Shown: positions 1 through 9,305 of the stretch, piece by piece
How positions within the stretch are numbered: position 1 is the stretch's first letter
Layout of the letters: every line of letters starts with the position of its first letter
DNA from: JBBQYA01 sp031412335
Lineage (GTDB): Bacteria; Bacteroidota; Bacteroidia; Sphingobacteriales; Sphingobacteriaceae
DNA length: 64,000 nucleotides
Assembly (NCBI GenBank): GCA_031412335.1
Contig: JANOCT010000015.1
Span: 1 to 64,000, forward strand
Direction of reading: 5' to 3'
Position numbers and translations under genes: made by a program
Notes under the pieces: model-generated
Databases searched by the model: none
The model's input: only the letters and a program-made list of their open reading frames with translations
Told to the model about the DNA's origin: nothing

Positions 1-251
1 ACTATACCTGTTCCAGCGATACTTCTTGGAGTCCAAGTAGCACCTCCATCAAGTGTATATGTAATTTGCCTAACATTTGCACCTCCTCCAGAACCATCAT
101 AAGCTGAGGCATAAGCAACATTATCGTTTACGATAGAAATTTCTTGAATACCTCTGGAAACCTGCGTAAAACTTGTATTCTGCACCGCCCACTGGGCCGT
201 GGCTGTAATAGCACTCACGAAGAATGCGGAAATGAGTAAAAATTTTTTCAT
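1..251 (-). CDS. Secreted protein with Asp-box-like repeat, N-terminal fragment (runs off the left edge)
   Basis: Reading the minus strand from the ATG at 251 gives 83 codons without a stop up to the window edge. The first 20 residues form a classical signal peptide (MKKFLLISAFFVSAITATAQ), so the product is exported. Around residues 71-77 the motif LDGGATWTP resembles a BNR/Asp-box repeat (D-x-G-x-T-W), common in beta-propeller photosystem-stability-like and sialidase-like domains of secreted Bacteroidota proteins. Such proteins often end in a type IX sorting domain, but the C terminus lies outside the window. It is divergent from dxs. Exact function unknown. Confidence 0.75.
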   Translation of the reverse strand, partial: MKKFLLISAFFVSAITATAQWAVQNTSFTQVSRGIQEISIVNDNVAYASAYDGSGGGANVRQITYTLDGGATWTPRSIAGTGI

Positions 252-439
252 GACTATTTTTTTATATTTTGTTAAAAGTAGTATTTAAAGGATAAAACTA
301 AAAAAAATTTATACTAAGTAGCATCAATTTTCTGTTTCGGTTGTTATAAATTTTTTATTTACTGATAAGTAGTTAAGCAATTAACAAATAATGCAGTCAA
401 ATATTTACCTTTGAAATCCACCTTATAATTAAATAGTAC
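252..439. promoter_or_regulatory. Divergent intergenic region upstream of dxs and the left-edge gene
   Basis: A -7 box matching the Bacteroidota pattern TAnnTTTG (TACCTTTG) lies at 406-413, 26 bases before the dxs ATG. No convincing TTG -33 element sits 17-23 bases upstream, so only half of the promoter is clear. An AT-only inverted repeat with perfect 12-base arms (302-313 and 345-356, 31-base spacer) lies between the two divergent genes. It may be chance in such AT-rich DNA. No promoter is evident for the minus-strand gene. Confidence 0.45.
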
Positions 440-2365
440 ATGCAGGCAATTCCCGGAACATTATTAGAAAGTATATCATCACCTGCGGATTTACGTGCCA
501 TACCCGAAGAAAAACTAGAAACAATTTGTAAAGAACTACGTCAATATATTATTGATGTAGTGTCGGTAAATGGAGGTCATTTTGCTGCAAGCTTAGGAGT
601 TGTGGAACTTTCAGTAGCCTTACATTATGTATTTAATACTCCTTATGATCAATTAGTTTGGGATGTAGGTCATCAAGCATATGGTCATAAAATACTTACT
701 GGCCGAAGAGAAGTTTTTGATACCAATCGAATTTATAAAGGCATAAGTGGTTTTCCGAAAAGAGATGAAAGCATTTACGATACGTTTGGTGTAGGTCATT
801 CTTCAACATCAATTTCTGCTGCACTGGGGATGGCGGTTGCCTCTCATTACAAAAAAGAAGATAACCGTCAACATATAGCCGTGATTGGCGATGGAGCTAT
901 GACGGCTGGATTAGCGTTCGAAGGCTTAAATCATGCTGGAGTAGAAAACTCTAATCTCTTGGTTATCTTGAATGACAATTGCATGTCAATAGATCCAAAT
1001 GTAGGTGCGTTAAAAGAATATTTAACAGATATAACTACTTCTGAAACTTATAATAAAGTACGCGAAGATATTTGGAAAATGCTAGGCGTTATCAGCAAGT
1101 TTGGGCCAAATGCTCAGCAAATTGTTCGCAAAATTGAAAAAGGAATAAAGGGAACTTTGCTTCGAAATAGTAATCTTTTCGAATCGTTAAAATTCAGATA
1201 TTTCGGTCCAATAGATGGACATGATGTCAATCATTTGGTAAAAGTTTTGGAAGATTTAAAAAATATTCCAGGGCCAAAAATTTTGCATTGTGTAACTGTT
1301 AAGGGAAAGGGATATGATTTAGCTGAAAAAGATCAAACAAAATGGCATGCTCCAGGACTTTTTGATAAAATAACCGGTGAGATAAAAAAATCTGTTAATC
1401 TTACTCCCCAACCTCCAAAATATCAGGATGTGTTTGGAAATACGCTGGTAGAATTGGCAAAGGAAAATCCCAAAATAATGGGAATTACTCCAGCAATGCC
1501 ATCTGGCTGTTCCCTAAACATCATGATGAAAGAAATGCCAGAAAGGGCTTTTGATGTTGGTATTGCAGAGCAGCATGCCGTTACATTTTCCGCAGGACTG
1601 GCCACACAAGGCTTAATTCCGTTTTGCAATATCTATTCTACATTTATGCAAAGGGCTTATGATCAAGTAATTCATGATGTAGCTATACAGAAACTTAATG
1701 TAGTATTTTGCCTTGATCGCGCAGGTTTTGCCGGAGCCGATGGAGCAACACACCATGGTGCTTATGATTTAGCTTATATGCGTTGCATCCCGAATTTAAT
1801 TGTTTCAGCTCCGATGAATGAGGAAGAATTAAGAAACCTGATGTATACAGCACAACAGGATAACATGGGACCTTTTGTTATCAGATATCCACGAGGAAAT
1901 GGCGTGATGGTAGATTGGAAAAAAACGATGAAAGCTATTCCAGTAGGAACGGGTAGAAAAATTTGTGATGGAGAAGAGGTGGCAGTAATTTCGATTGGAC
2001 ATATAGGAAACGAGGTAATAAAAGCATTCTCTATGTTAAATCTGGAAGGTTTTTATCCTGCTCATTATGATTTACGCTTTGTAAAACCTTTAGATCATGC
2101 CTTGCTACACGAAGTTTTTTCGACTTATAAAAAGGTAATAACTATCGAAGACGGTTGTATTATGGGAGGGATGGGTTCAGCAGTTTTGGAGTTTATGGCC
2201 GATCATCATTATTCATGTCAAATAGTTAGACTTGGAATGCCTGATAAAGTAATTGAACATGGTGAACAACAGGAGCTATTTGCAGAGTCTGGCTACGATG
2301 CAAATGCAATTGTAAATAAAGTAAGAGAATTGGTTGGATTTGGCGTTATAACAAACTTGATTTAA
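440..2365 (+). CDS. dxs: 1-deoxy-D-xylulose-5-phosphate synthase
   Basis: Thiamine-diphosphate enzyme that condenses pyruvate with glyceraldehyde 3-phosphate to make DXP, the entry step of the MEP isoprenoid pathway. It is cytosolic and 641 residues long, close to the usual ~620. Visible signatures: the active-site His in NGGHFAASLG (about residue 47), DVGHQAY near 75, the ThDP/Mg motif GDGAMT at 150-155 followed by LNDN at 177-180, GPIDGHD, and the transketolase-type catalytic Glu in GIAEQHAVTF in the pyrimidine-binding domain. The C-terminal transketolase domain is complete. It is a single gene facing a convergent polysaccharide locus, with a likely -7 element at 406-413. Confidence 0.97.
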   Translation: MQAIPGTLLESISSPADLRAIPEEKLETICKELRQYIIDVVSVNGGHFAASLGVVELSVALHYVFNTPYDQLVWDVGHQAYGHKILTGRREVFDTNRIYKGISGFPKRDESIYDTFGVGHSSTSISAALGMAVASHYKKEDNRQHIAVIGDGAMTAGLAFEGLNHAGVENSNLLVILNDNCMSIDPNVGALKEYLTDITTSETYNKVREDIWKMLGVISKFGPNAQQIVRKIEKGIKGTLLRNSNLFESLKFRYFGPIDGHDVNHLVKVLEDLKNIPGPKILHCVTVKGKGYDLAEKDQTKWHAPGLFDKITGEIKKSVNLTPQPPKYQDVFGNTLVELAKENPKIMGITPAMPSGCSLNIMMKEMPERAFDVGIAEQHAVTFSAGLATQGLIPFCNIYSTFMQRAYDQVIHDVAIQKLNVVFCLDRAGFAGADGATHHGAYDLAYMRCIPNLIVSAPMNEEELRNLMYTAQQDNMGPFVIRYPRGNGVMVDWKKTMKAIPVGTGRKICDGEEVAVISIGHIGNEVIKAFSMLNLEGFYPAHYDLRFVKPLDHALLHEVFSTYKKVITIEDGCIMGGMGSAVLEFMADHHYSCQIVRLGMPDKVIEHGEQQELFAESGYDANAIVNKVRELVGFGVITNLI

Positions 2366-2411
2366 AATAATATTCTTATTTAGATTGAAAGAAAATTCAG
2401 AATCTATTTTA

Positions 2412-3560
2412 CTACAAAAGGGATTTTAACCAAAGTCGCATGTTGAAAAAGAAGCTTTCTTGTGTTGGTTTCTCATTAAATTCGAAAGCTAAAAGCTGAT
2501 TATTCTTTTTGAAAAGTAATACACTAACCACTGTATTGCAAATAAGTGCAGTTAGAAGAATTAACAGCATCAAATTAAGATTACCCAAACTCTGCAAAAA
2601 AAGCGCTTCAATTATTACCAAAATATTAAATAAGAATAATGTTAAGCTTGTTGCAGCATGCCCTAATCCAAGTTTAACCAATCGATGATGAATGTGATTA
2701 CTATCTGCTTTGAAAGGAGAATCGACATTAATAATTCGGATAATAAAAATGCGCAATGTATCAAATAATGGTACAATTAGAATTGCCATCATTAAAGCTG
2801 GAGCTGAAACGATATTTATAAAATCATACTTATTTAAGGTGTAAAGTCTATTAACTTGGATGAAATGGATTGATAATACAGCAATCATAAATCCGATAAC
2901 CAAAGCTCCAGTATCGCCCATGAATATTTTAGCAGGCGAGTAATTGAAAAAGAGAAAGCCTAAACAACATCCAGCAATAGCAAAAGATACTAAAGATATC
3001 CCAGTTTCGCCCATTTGAAAAAATAAAAAGCCCAAAACTGATGTAACTAACATACCAGTTAAGCCAGCGAGCCCATCAATACCATCAATCAGATTAAAGG
3101 AATTAGTAATAACAATAATAGTAATAATGGTAAGAATACAACTGGCAATATAAGGAATGGTGGTAATGGTAAAAATCCCGTACATATTATCTAGATGGAT
3201 ATCTGTAAAAAAGAAAATTATGCCTGCAGCAAGAATCTGAGCTAAAAACTTTTTTGAAGGAGAAATGGCAATGATATCATCTTTCAAACCGATTGCAAAA
3301 ACTATGATTAATGATGCCAAAATATAGTTCCAACTCGCAAAAATTGAGTTGTCTACAAATAAAGAAGTTGAAAATATTAAGGAGCAAAAGATGGCAAGAC
3401 CTCCTAAATTCGGTACGCTTTCAGCATGTACTTTACGGTGTCCAGGGTCATCATGTAGATTTTTTGCTTTAGAAATTTTTATAACAGGAGGTATAATAAG
3501 ATAGACTACCGCTAGCGACAAAAAGAAAATCGATATGTTGTTAATAAGCGCAATAGACAT
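2412..3560 (-). CDS. WecA/MraY-family undecaprenyl-phosphate sugar-1-phosphate transferase
   Basis: Polytopic membrane enzyme of the PNPT family, which transfers a HexNAc-1-phosphate (in characterised WecA/TagO relatives, GlcNAc-1-P) from UDP-sugar to undecaprenyl phosphate to start a lipid-linked glycan. About ten hydrophobic segments are seen over 382 residues. Diagnostic motifs are the metal-binding DD at 94-95 (GLKDD), NLIDGIDGLAG near 156-166, MGDTGAL, and HIHHRL in the catalytic loop. MraY is less likely because the gene lies at the 3' end of a surface-polysaccharide locus rather than in dcw. A second, PglC-type initiating enzyme is encoded at 7512-8159. The exact sugar is not known. 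Confidence 0.88.
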   Translation of the reverse strand: MSIALINNISIFFLSLAVVYLIIPPVIKISKAKNLHDDPGHRKVHAESVPNLGGLAIFCSLIFSTSLFVDNSIFASWNYILASLIIVFAIGLKDDIIAISPSKKFLAQILAAGIIFFFTDIHLDNMYGIFTITTIPYIASCILTIITIIVITNSFNLIDGIDGLAGLTGMLVTSVLGFLFFQMGETGISLVSFAIAGCCLGFLFFNYSPAKIFMGDTGALVIGFMIAVLSIHFIQVNRLYTLNKYDFINIVSAPALMMAILIVPLFDTLRIFIIRIINVDSPFKADSNHIHHRLVKLGLGHAATSLTLFLFNILVIIEALFLQSLGNLNLMLLILLTALICNTVVSVLLFKKNNQLLAFEFNEKPTQESFFFNMRLWLKSLL

Positions 3561-3612
3561 GGATACAAAAATTAAAAAAACTTTTTACAAATTGACTAAA
3601 CTAAAACCACAT

Positions 3613-4362
3613 TTATATAAAAAAATTGAAATATTGAACAATTTTTCTTGTTGGCTTCAACAAAAAGGTAAACCAAAATGGTTTTAGATCATTGTCTCTC
3701 CAAGCTTTCCTATCTTCTCTATTAGCATTCAAGCGATTCGAAAGTTTGCTATTACTTACACCTCCAGTTCTCATATTGACAATAACTTTATTGAGATAAG
3801 CGGCAGAACAATTGTTTTTATAAAAAAATCTTAGCATTAATTCATAATCCGCAGCAGTTTTATAATCTATCCTATAATTTCCAAATTCAAGATATTTAGA
3901 CTTTCGAACAAATAATGTAGGATGTGGAGGCATCCATCCAAACTTAAAACTCTTTAGGTTAAATACTCCGGATTTCCAACTTCTTACAATTTCTAAAACA
4001 TTATTTTCTTTTACATAATTCAAATCAGCATATAAAGCATCTTTGTTACTTATTTTTTCAACTACCTCAGAAATAACTGAATCATTAAAATAAACATCAC
4101 CAGCATTTAAAATTCCAATGATATCTCCGGAGGCAATAGCTAAACCTTTATTCATTGCATCATACATTCCTTGATCCTTTTCTGATACGAAATACGAAAT
4201 TTTATTTCTGTATTTATTAATGATCTTAATACTTGAATCAGTAGAAAATCCATCAATTACGATATATTCAATTTCCTTATAGTTTTGTGAAAGTACTGAC
4301 TCAATTGTTTCAGCTAAAAATTTTTCAGCATTGAAACAAACTGTAATGATGGAAACTTTCAC
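3613..4362 (-). CDS. Family 2 glycosyltransferase (WcaA-like)
   Basis: A 249-residue GT-A fold glycosyltransferase. The N terminus shows the classical VSIITVCFNAEKFL start of GT2 enzymes, followed by IEYIVIDGFSTDSS and DQGMYDAMNKGL, both typical of the GT2 nucleotide-binding half. NAGD at 86-89 stands where the metal-binding DxD-type motif normally lies. It presumably adds one sugar to the lipid-linked repeat unit at the inner face of the membrane. The start codon is GTG at 4362, directly before the conserved first beta strand. It lies 13 bases downstream of the CapD-type dehydratase gene. Donor and acceptor are unknown. Confidence 0.88.
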   Translation of the reverse strand: MKVSIITVCFNAEKFLAETIESVLSQNYKEIEYIVIDGFSTDSSIKIINKYRNKISYFVSEKDQGMYDAMNKGLAIASGDIIGILNAGDVYFNDSVISEVVEKISNKDALYADLNYVKENNVLEIVRSWKSGVFNLKSFKFGWMPPHPTLFVRKSKYLEFGNYRIDYKTAADYELMLRFFYKNNCSAAYLNKVIVNMRTGGVSNSKLSNRLNANREDRKAWRDNDLKPFWFTFLLKPTRKIVQYFNFFI

Positions 4363-4375
4363 AAAAAAAATTTAT

Positions 4376-6313
4376 TTAAGGATGTGTTAATTTAAGTTTT
4401 TCATCCAAATCTTCGAACACCGAATTATTACTGATAAATTCAGGAACTATTGCTTTCATTCTTCTTACAACTTGAGTTTCGTTGTATTTATTTGCTTCGT
4501 TTATTAATGCTAAAATTTGATTATTAATAGTATCCAAATGATACTCCCTAACTTTTGCAATCATAATTTGAGCATTGTGAGTAGGCACTGTGTTTTCCTG
4601 ATTGTTTAATAATTCTTCATATAATTTTTCTCCAGGCCTTAATCCTGTAAATACAATTTCGATATCCTTATTAGGTACAAAACCAGATAAACGAATCATT
4701 TTTTTGGCTAATTCTAAAATTTTAACTGATTTGCCCATGTCAAAAATGTAAATCTCACCCCCATTACCCATGGAACCTGCTTCGAGTACTAATTGACAAG
4801 CCTCGGGAATGGTCATAAAATACCTGGTTATTTCAGGATGAGTAACCGTTAAAGGCCCTCCTTTTGCGATCTGAGCTTTAAACCTTGGAATAACCGATCC
4901 ATTTGAACCTAATACATTTCCGAATCTCGTAGTTATAAATCTAGGTACTCTTTTATTTTCGTCGACTAATAAAGAAGCCTGAAGCAAGGTATTATCATAT
5001 TCATTGTTTAAGGCTTGAATATAAATTTCAGCAATTCGCTTGGATGCACCCATCACATTGGAAGGATTTACGGCCTTATCAGTAGAAATCATCACGAATT
5101 TAGTTACACCAAATTCAATACATAAATCGGCAATAATTTTAGTGCCTAAAATATTCGTTAAAACCGCCTCGCTGGGGTTGTTTTCCATTAATGGAACATG
5201 CTTGTAAGCTGCAGCATGGTACACGTAATTTGGTTTATAAATGGAAAAAAGTTGATCCATTCGCTGTTTATTACGCACGTCACCAATAAAAATCTGAAAA
5301 TTAGTTTTGAGATTATTTTCCTGAAGCTCTAATTCTAGATCGTACAATGCAGTTTCAGATTGATCGCAAAGGATAATCATATCTGGATTAAACAAAGAAA
5401 CCTGACGAACAAGTTCACTTCCGATAGAGCCAGCAGCTCCGGTTATTAAAATTCGTTTGCCTTCTAATTGTTCATTAATATGTTCATTATCAATTACAAT
5501 GGCAGCTCTATCCAATAATTCTTCAATATTTATTGTTCGAATTTGTTTCGTTTTTAATTCACCATTTATCCACCTAGTAACTGGTGGTACGTTTAATACA
5601 TTTACTTTATTAGCTAAGCAGATATCAACAATTTCTATTTTTCGGGCTGAGGGAAGATTTTGAATAGAAATAATTACCTCATCAACTACAAAATCTTTAA
5701 TAAGTCGTTCAAAGTCTCTTGACGTGTTATAAATTTTAACTCCATCTAGAATTTTTCCTGACTTGCGCTCATCATCGTCTATAAAAGCAACCACTTTCAT
5801 ATTCGAAATACTATCTTGATCTAATGCTCTTTTTGTAATAATTCCAGATTGCCCTGCTCCAAAGATTAACACATTTTTTTTATCAAAATTTAGGTTTTTA
5901 ATATAAATAAATAATGTTTTAACAATCATACGGTATGAAAGTAGCAGTAGAAAACTGGTAAGTGCACTGATGATTAAAATTGATAATGGAACAACAAACA
6001 AAAAGCCATACGTTTTTGCAATTACATTTAATATACCCAAAGTAATGGTACTTACTATTACAGCAAAAAGTATTCTAACTGAATCCTGAGTACTGGTGTA
6101 TCGAATAATCCCAGCATAGGTGCGGAATACAGAAAAAATAATGGAATAAACTAAAACAGTGAAAGCCACAGATTTAGCCATGTCGTCCATTAAATCACTA
6201 CTTACATAAAAATTGAATCGTAAATAGTATCCAATGATTACAGAAATTGCGCAACTACATACATCGAGAAGAAAAATAATCCAGCGAGGAACAATATTCA
6301 GACGTGAAAGCAT
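4376..6313 (-). CDS. Membrane-bound UDP-HexNAc 4,6-dehydratase (FlaA1/CapD/WbpM family)
   Basis: Nucleoside-diphosphate sugar dehydratase of 645 residues. Four N-terminal transmembrane helices (about 10-135) precede a Rossmann domain with GAGQSG at 152-157 (CoA-binding-like). The catalytic SDR domain begins at ITGAAGSIGSE (290-300). The ISTDKAVNPSNVMGASKR stretch (409-426) carries the Ser-Met-Lys arrangement (S410, M421, K425) typical of this family, where Met replaces the usual Tyr. Family members convert UDP-GlcNAc to the 4-keto-6-deoxy sugar, the first step toward bacillosamine, QuiNAc or FucNAc. The adjacent PLP aminotransferase (6376-7515) would act on the 4-keto product. Confidence 0.93.
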   Translation of the reverse strand: MLSRLNIVPRWIIFLLDVCSCAISVIIGYYLRFNFYVSSDLMDDMAKSVAFTVLVYSIIFSVFRTYAGIIRYTSTQDSVRILFAVIVSTITLGILNVIAKTYGFLFVVPLSILIISALTSFLLLLSYRMIVKTLFIYIKNLNFDKKNVLIFGAGQSGIITKRALDQDSISNMKVVAFIDDDERKSGKILDGVKIYNTSRDFERLIKDFVVDEVIISIQNLPSARKIEIVDICLANKVNVLNVPPVTRWINGELKTKQIRTINIEELLDRAAIVIDNEHINEQLEGKRILITGAAGSIGSELVRQVSLFNPDMIILCDQSETALYDLELELQENNLKTNFQIFIGDVRNKQRMDQLFSIYKPNYVYHAAAYKHVPLMENNPSEAVLTNILGTKIIADLCIEFGVTKFVMISTDKAVNPSNVMGASKRIAEIYIQALNNEYDNTLLQASLLVDENKRVPRFITTRFGNVLGSNGSVIPRFKAQIAKGGPLTVTHPEITRYFMTIPEACQLVLEAGSMGNGGEIYIFDMGKSVKILELAKKMIRLSGFVPNKDIEIVFTGLRPGEKLYEELLNNQENTVPTHNAQIMIAKVREYHLDTINNQILALINEANKYNETQVVRRMKAIVPEFISNNSVFEDLDEKLKLTHP

Positions 6314-6375
6314 TGTTTAGTAAATTGCTTTGGGTTAACTCAGGTTCTCAAGAGTAAAATAATGAGGGCATAAAT

Positions 6376-7515
6376 CTACTGAATTACTTTTTCAAATACT
6401 CCAGAAATTGTTAGACTTACTCGATTTAAATCTTCTTCTGAAAGGTTAGAACCTGAAGGTAAACAAAGACCATGATTAAATAAATTTTCTGCAGTGCCAT
6501 TTCCATAAAATGGATATTTTTTGAATACTGGTTGTAGGTGCATAGGTTTCCATAATGGACGAGATTCTATATTTTCTGATGATAAAGCTTTTCTTATATC
6601 TCCAGATTTAATACCACCATCCACAGGTTTTATTAATAAACAGGTAAGCCATCTGTTGGAGAAAAAACCCTTTTTTTCTAAATTAAATTGAATTTCAGGA
6701 ATTGAAGCAAAAGCCTGTCTATAAAAATCAAAATTATATCTACGTTGAGCAATTCTGTCATATACTACTTCCATTTGCCCTCTTCCTATGCCTGCGCAAA
6801 TATTACTTAATCGATAATTATATCCAATTTCTGAATGTTGATAATGTTCAGCTTCTTCTCTTGCTTGTGTTGCTAAAAATTTTGCTTTAATTATTAAATT
6901 TTTATCGTAAGAAATCAAAGCTCCACCACCAGAGGTTGTAATAATTTTATTTCCATTAAAAGATAAAGCGCCTAATTTGCCAAAAGTACCAACATGACGA
7001 CCATTAAAAGTAGATCCAATAGCCTCAGCAGCATCTTCTAAAACCGGAATCTCATAATAATCAGCAATTGCCATAAGCTCATCTATTTTCGCTGACATTC
7101 CATATAAATGAACTACAATTATAGCTTTGGGTTTTTTTCCTTTTGAAATTCTTTCTTCAATTACTTCTTTAAGAATTTCAGGATCCATATTCCAAGTATC
7201 AGATTCGCTATCAATGAAAATTGGTGTTGCTCCCTGATAAATGATCGGATTGGCACTTGCTGCAAAGGTAAAGGTGGGACAGATAACCTCGTCTCCAGCT
7301 GAAACTCCTAATAAAATTAAACCTAAATGAAGTGCTGCAGTACCAGAACTAAGTGCAGTAGAATAATCAGATTCAGTAAAATTGCAAATATCACGTTCAA
7401 AACCATCAACATTGGGTCCTAGCGGAGCAATCCAGTTGGTATTAAATGCTTGATTAATATATTCGGCTTCACTGCTGCCCATGTGGGGCGTTGAAAGCCA
7501 TATTTTTTTATTCAT
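6376..7515 (-). CDS. DegT/DnrJ/EryC1/StrS-family sugar aminotransferase (PglE-like)
   Basis: PLP-dependent transaminase that aminates a keto-sugar nucleotide. It has 379 residues, normal for the family. Visible motifs are SSGTAALHLGL at 57-67, the cofactor-proximal LEDAAEAIGS (159-168), and the Schiff-base lysine K190 within LSFNGNKIITTSGGG. The gene overlaps the end of the PglC-type gene by four bases (ATGA), implying translational coupling. With the CapD dehydratase it would make a UDP-4-amino-6-deoxy-HexNAc. The acetyltransferase (PglD) that would complete diacetylbacillosamine is not present beside it. Substrate assignment is inferred from context. Confidence 0.9.
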   Translation of the reverse strand: MNKKIWLSTPHMGSSEAEYINQAFNTNWIAPLGPNVDGFERDICNFTESDYSTALSSGTAALHLGLILLGVSAGDEVICPTFTFAASANPIIYQGATPIFIDSESDTWNMDPEILKEVIEERISKGKKPKAIIVVHLYGMSAKIDELMAIADYYEIPVLEDAAEAIGSTFNGRHVGTFGKLGALSFNGNKIITTSGGGALISYDKNLIIKAKFLATQAREEAEHYQHSEIGYNYRLSNICAGIGRGQMEVVYDRIAQRRYNFDFYRQAFASIPEIQFNLEKKGFFSNRWLTCLLIKPVDGGIKSGDIRKALSSENIESRPLWKPMHLQPVFKKYPFYGNGTAENLFNHGLCLPSGSNLSEEDLNRVSLTISGVFEKVIQ

Positions 7516-8159
7516 GAATGCGAACTAAACTCATTTAAGGTAGATTGATTTTGCAAATTTCCTGAAAAAGGCTCCATTGTAGCACTGGAAAAACCTGAGA
7601 CTCCATTACCTGTAATTACCTTTACCATTGTCAAAGCAATAATTTTCAAATCGAGTGATGCAGAAACATGTTCAATATACCATATATCCATTTCAAATTT
7701 ATCTGACCAGTTTACTTTGTTTCTACCATTTACCTGTGCCCAACCTGTAATTCCTGGTCTCAAAATATGTCTTTTTCTTTGATTTTCATTATAAAGTGGT
7801 AAATAACTTATCAACAATGGCCTGGGGCCGATTAAAGACATATTTCCAATAAGTACATTCAGTAATTGTGGAAGCTCATCAAGCGATGTTTTACGTAAAA
7901 AATTTCCTATGCTAGTAATTCGCTTATCGTCCGGAAGCAAATTTCCAAACGAATCTTTTTTATCGTTCATTGTTTTAAATTTCAACAAGCGAAAAATTTT
8001 TTCGTTTTTGCCAGGACGCATTTGAGTGAAAAAAACGTTCCCATTGTTAAAGAAAAAAAGAAAAATACCAATTCCAAGTAAGATTGGCCCACAAAGCAAA
8101 AGTGCTAAAAGCGAAACTGTAAAATCAATAATTCTTTTTACCCGTAAGTAGTTGAACAT
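7512..8159 (-). CDS. Monotopic initiating phosphoglycosyl transferase (PglC/WcaJ family)
   Basis: A 215-residue bacterial sugar transferase that moves a phospho-sugar from a UDP-sugar to undecaprenyl phosphate. One N-terminal membrane segment (about 10-35) is followed by the family signatures LLKFKTMND, TSLDELPQLLNVLIGNMSLIGPRP (from about residue 91) with the catalytic Asp-Glu pair, and RPGITGWAQVNGRN. The short size, without the extra N-terminal domain of WcaJ/WbaP, is the PglC type. A diacetylbacillosamine-like sugar is plausible given the neighbours. The last 45 or so residues after GWAQVNGRN are longer than minimal PglC. The gene start lies inside the upstream GT4 gene (35-base overlap). 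Confidence 0.93.
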   Translation of the reverse strand: MFNYLRVKRIIDFTVSLLALLLCGPILLGIGIFLFFFNNGNVFFTQMRPGKNEKIFRLLKFKTMNDKKDSFGNLLPDDKRITSIGNFLRKTSLDELPQLLNVLIGNMSLIGPRPLLISYLPLYNENQRKRHILRPGITGWAQVNGRNKVNWSDKFEMDIWYIEHVSASLDLKIIALTMVKVITGNGVSGFSSATMEPFSGNLQNQSTLNEFSSHS

Positions 8160-9300
8160 ATTTTTCTTTGATCAGCAAATGAATCTGCTTTTGTTCGAAA
8201 TTGGATATAATACGTTGATGTAAATTTTGAGCTCTGGAAATAAGTTCATCTTTATTCTCCATTGCAAAGGTAATGTTTTGTTGCATTGCGACCACATTTC
8301 CGGTGGTAAAATGCAAGCCAAAAGAGGTATTTGGTAAAATATCAGTGTTGCCGGGTATGTCGGAACATAAAATTGGGCATTGCATTGCGCCTGCTTGAAG
8401 CAAAACATTCGGAAATCCTTCACGGTGAGAAGCGTGTACTAGTAAATTGGAAAAAGAAAGGTAATATTCAACATCATCAGACCATGGAATGTAAGTTATT
8501 GATTTATTATGGTGGATTTGATATAAGGTTTCTTTATGCAAAGGATCTAGTTTTTCTTCTAAAGGACCTATTAAAATTAGCTTTAGATCTGCATGAAAAT
8601 GTTGAAGATTGGAAAAAGCTTGTATCAATTCATTAATGCCTTTATCCTTAACCATTCTTCCGATTGCAATTAGATAAAATGATATAGTTTGAAAATTAAT
8701 GTTGTTTTTTATCAGATCCAACTTTTCAGGATCAAGATTTTGTTTCGAGAATTTTGATAAATTAATTCCATTGGATGATCCATTTCCAATTACGTAAACC
8801 TTGTTTGGTTCAACCAAATGATGGTTAATAATAAAATCTTTACCAGATAAACTATTTGGCCAAACTTCGGTAGAAAAAGAGTAGGTGATTTTTTCTATCC
8901 ACATCAAAAATTTTCTTTTAAATCCAGTTTCCACCATCAACGGTAAACCTGCCAGCGTATGAATACGAACGGGAACACTCATAATACTAGCGGCAATCAT
9001 GCCTAATAATCCTGCTTTTGGAGTGTGAGTATGAACTATTGCTGGCTTTTCATGATAAAATAAAATCATCAATTTAAGTAAACACCAGAGATCTTGAAAG
9101 GGAGTTATACTTCGGGTGAATGGAATGCTATGATGCTTTACGTGCTCTTTTTTTTCAACTTCTTCTGATTGTGATTTATTGCCAGCACTTACTGCAATTA
9201 CTTCGAAACCATTTGTTGCCATGTATTTGCATTGCCCAGAAATAAGAGAAAATACTGATTGATAAACGGTTGTAATTCTAATAAGTTTAATACCAGCCAT
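8125..9300 (-). CDS. Family 4 glycosyltransferase (PglA-like)
   Basis: A 391-residue GT-B glycosyltransferase. The N-terminal half carries HTHTPKAGLLGMIAA near residue 90, a signature of the PglA/WbpH-like GT4 group that adds HexNAc to a lipid-linked bacillosamine-type sugar. The C-terminal half has the nucleotide-sugar motif HASHREGFPNVLLQAGAM, with the E-x(7)-E-like spacing of GT4 (glycine-flanked here). It lies directly upstream of pglC-like and pglE-like genes, which agrees with a role as second-sugar transferase. The ATG at 9300 is five bases from the asnB stop. Donor sugar not determined. Confidence 0.9.
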   Translation of the reverse strand: MAGIKLIRITTVYQSVFSLISGQCKYMATNGFEVIAVSAGNKSQSEEVEKKEHVKHHSIPFTRSITPFQDLWCLLKLMILFYHEKPAIVHTHTPKAGLLGMIAASIMSVPVRIHTLAGLPLMVETGFKRKFLMWIEKITYSFSTEVWPNSLSGKDFIINHHLVEPNKVYVIGNGSSNGINLSKFSKQNLDPEKLDLIKNNINFQTISFYLIAIGRMVKDKGINELIQAFSNLQHFHADLKLILIGPLEEKLDPLHKETLYQIHHNKSITYIPWSDDVEYYLSFSNLLVHASHREGFPNVLLQAGAMQCPILCSDIPGNTDILPNTSFGLHFTTGNVVAMQQNITFAMENKDELISRAQNLHQRIISNFEQKQIHLLIKEKYVQLLTGKKNY

Positions 9301-9305
9301 TTAAT

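Noticed and set aside
8331..8636. 101-residue plus-strand ORF opposite the GT4 gene
   Set aside because: Shadow of a conserved GT4, no family signal.
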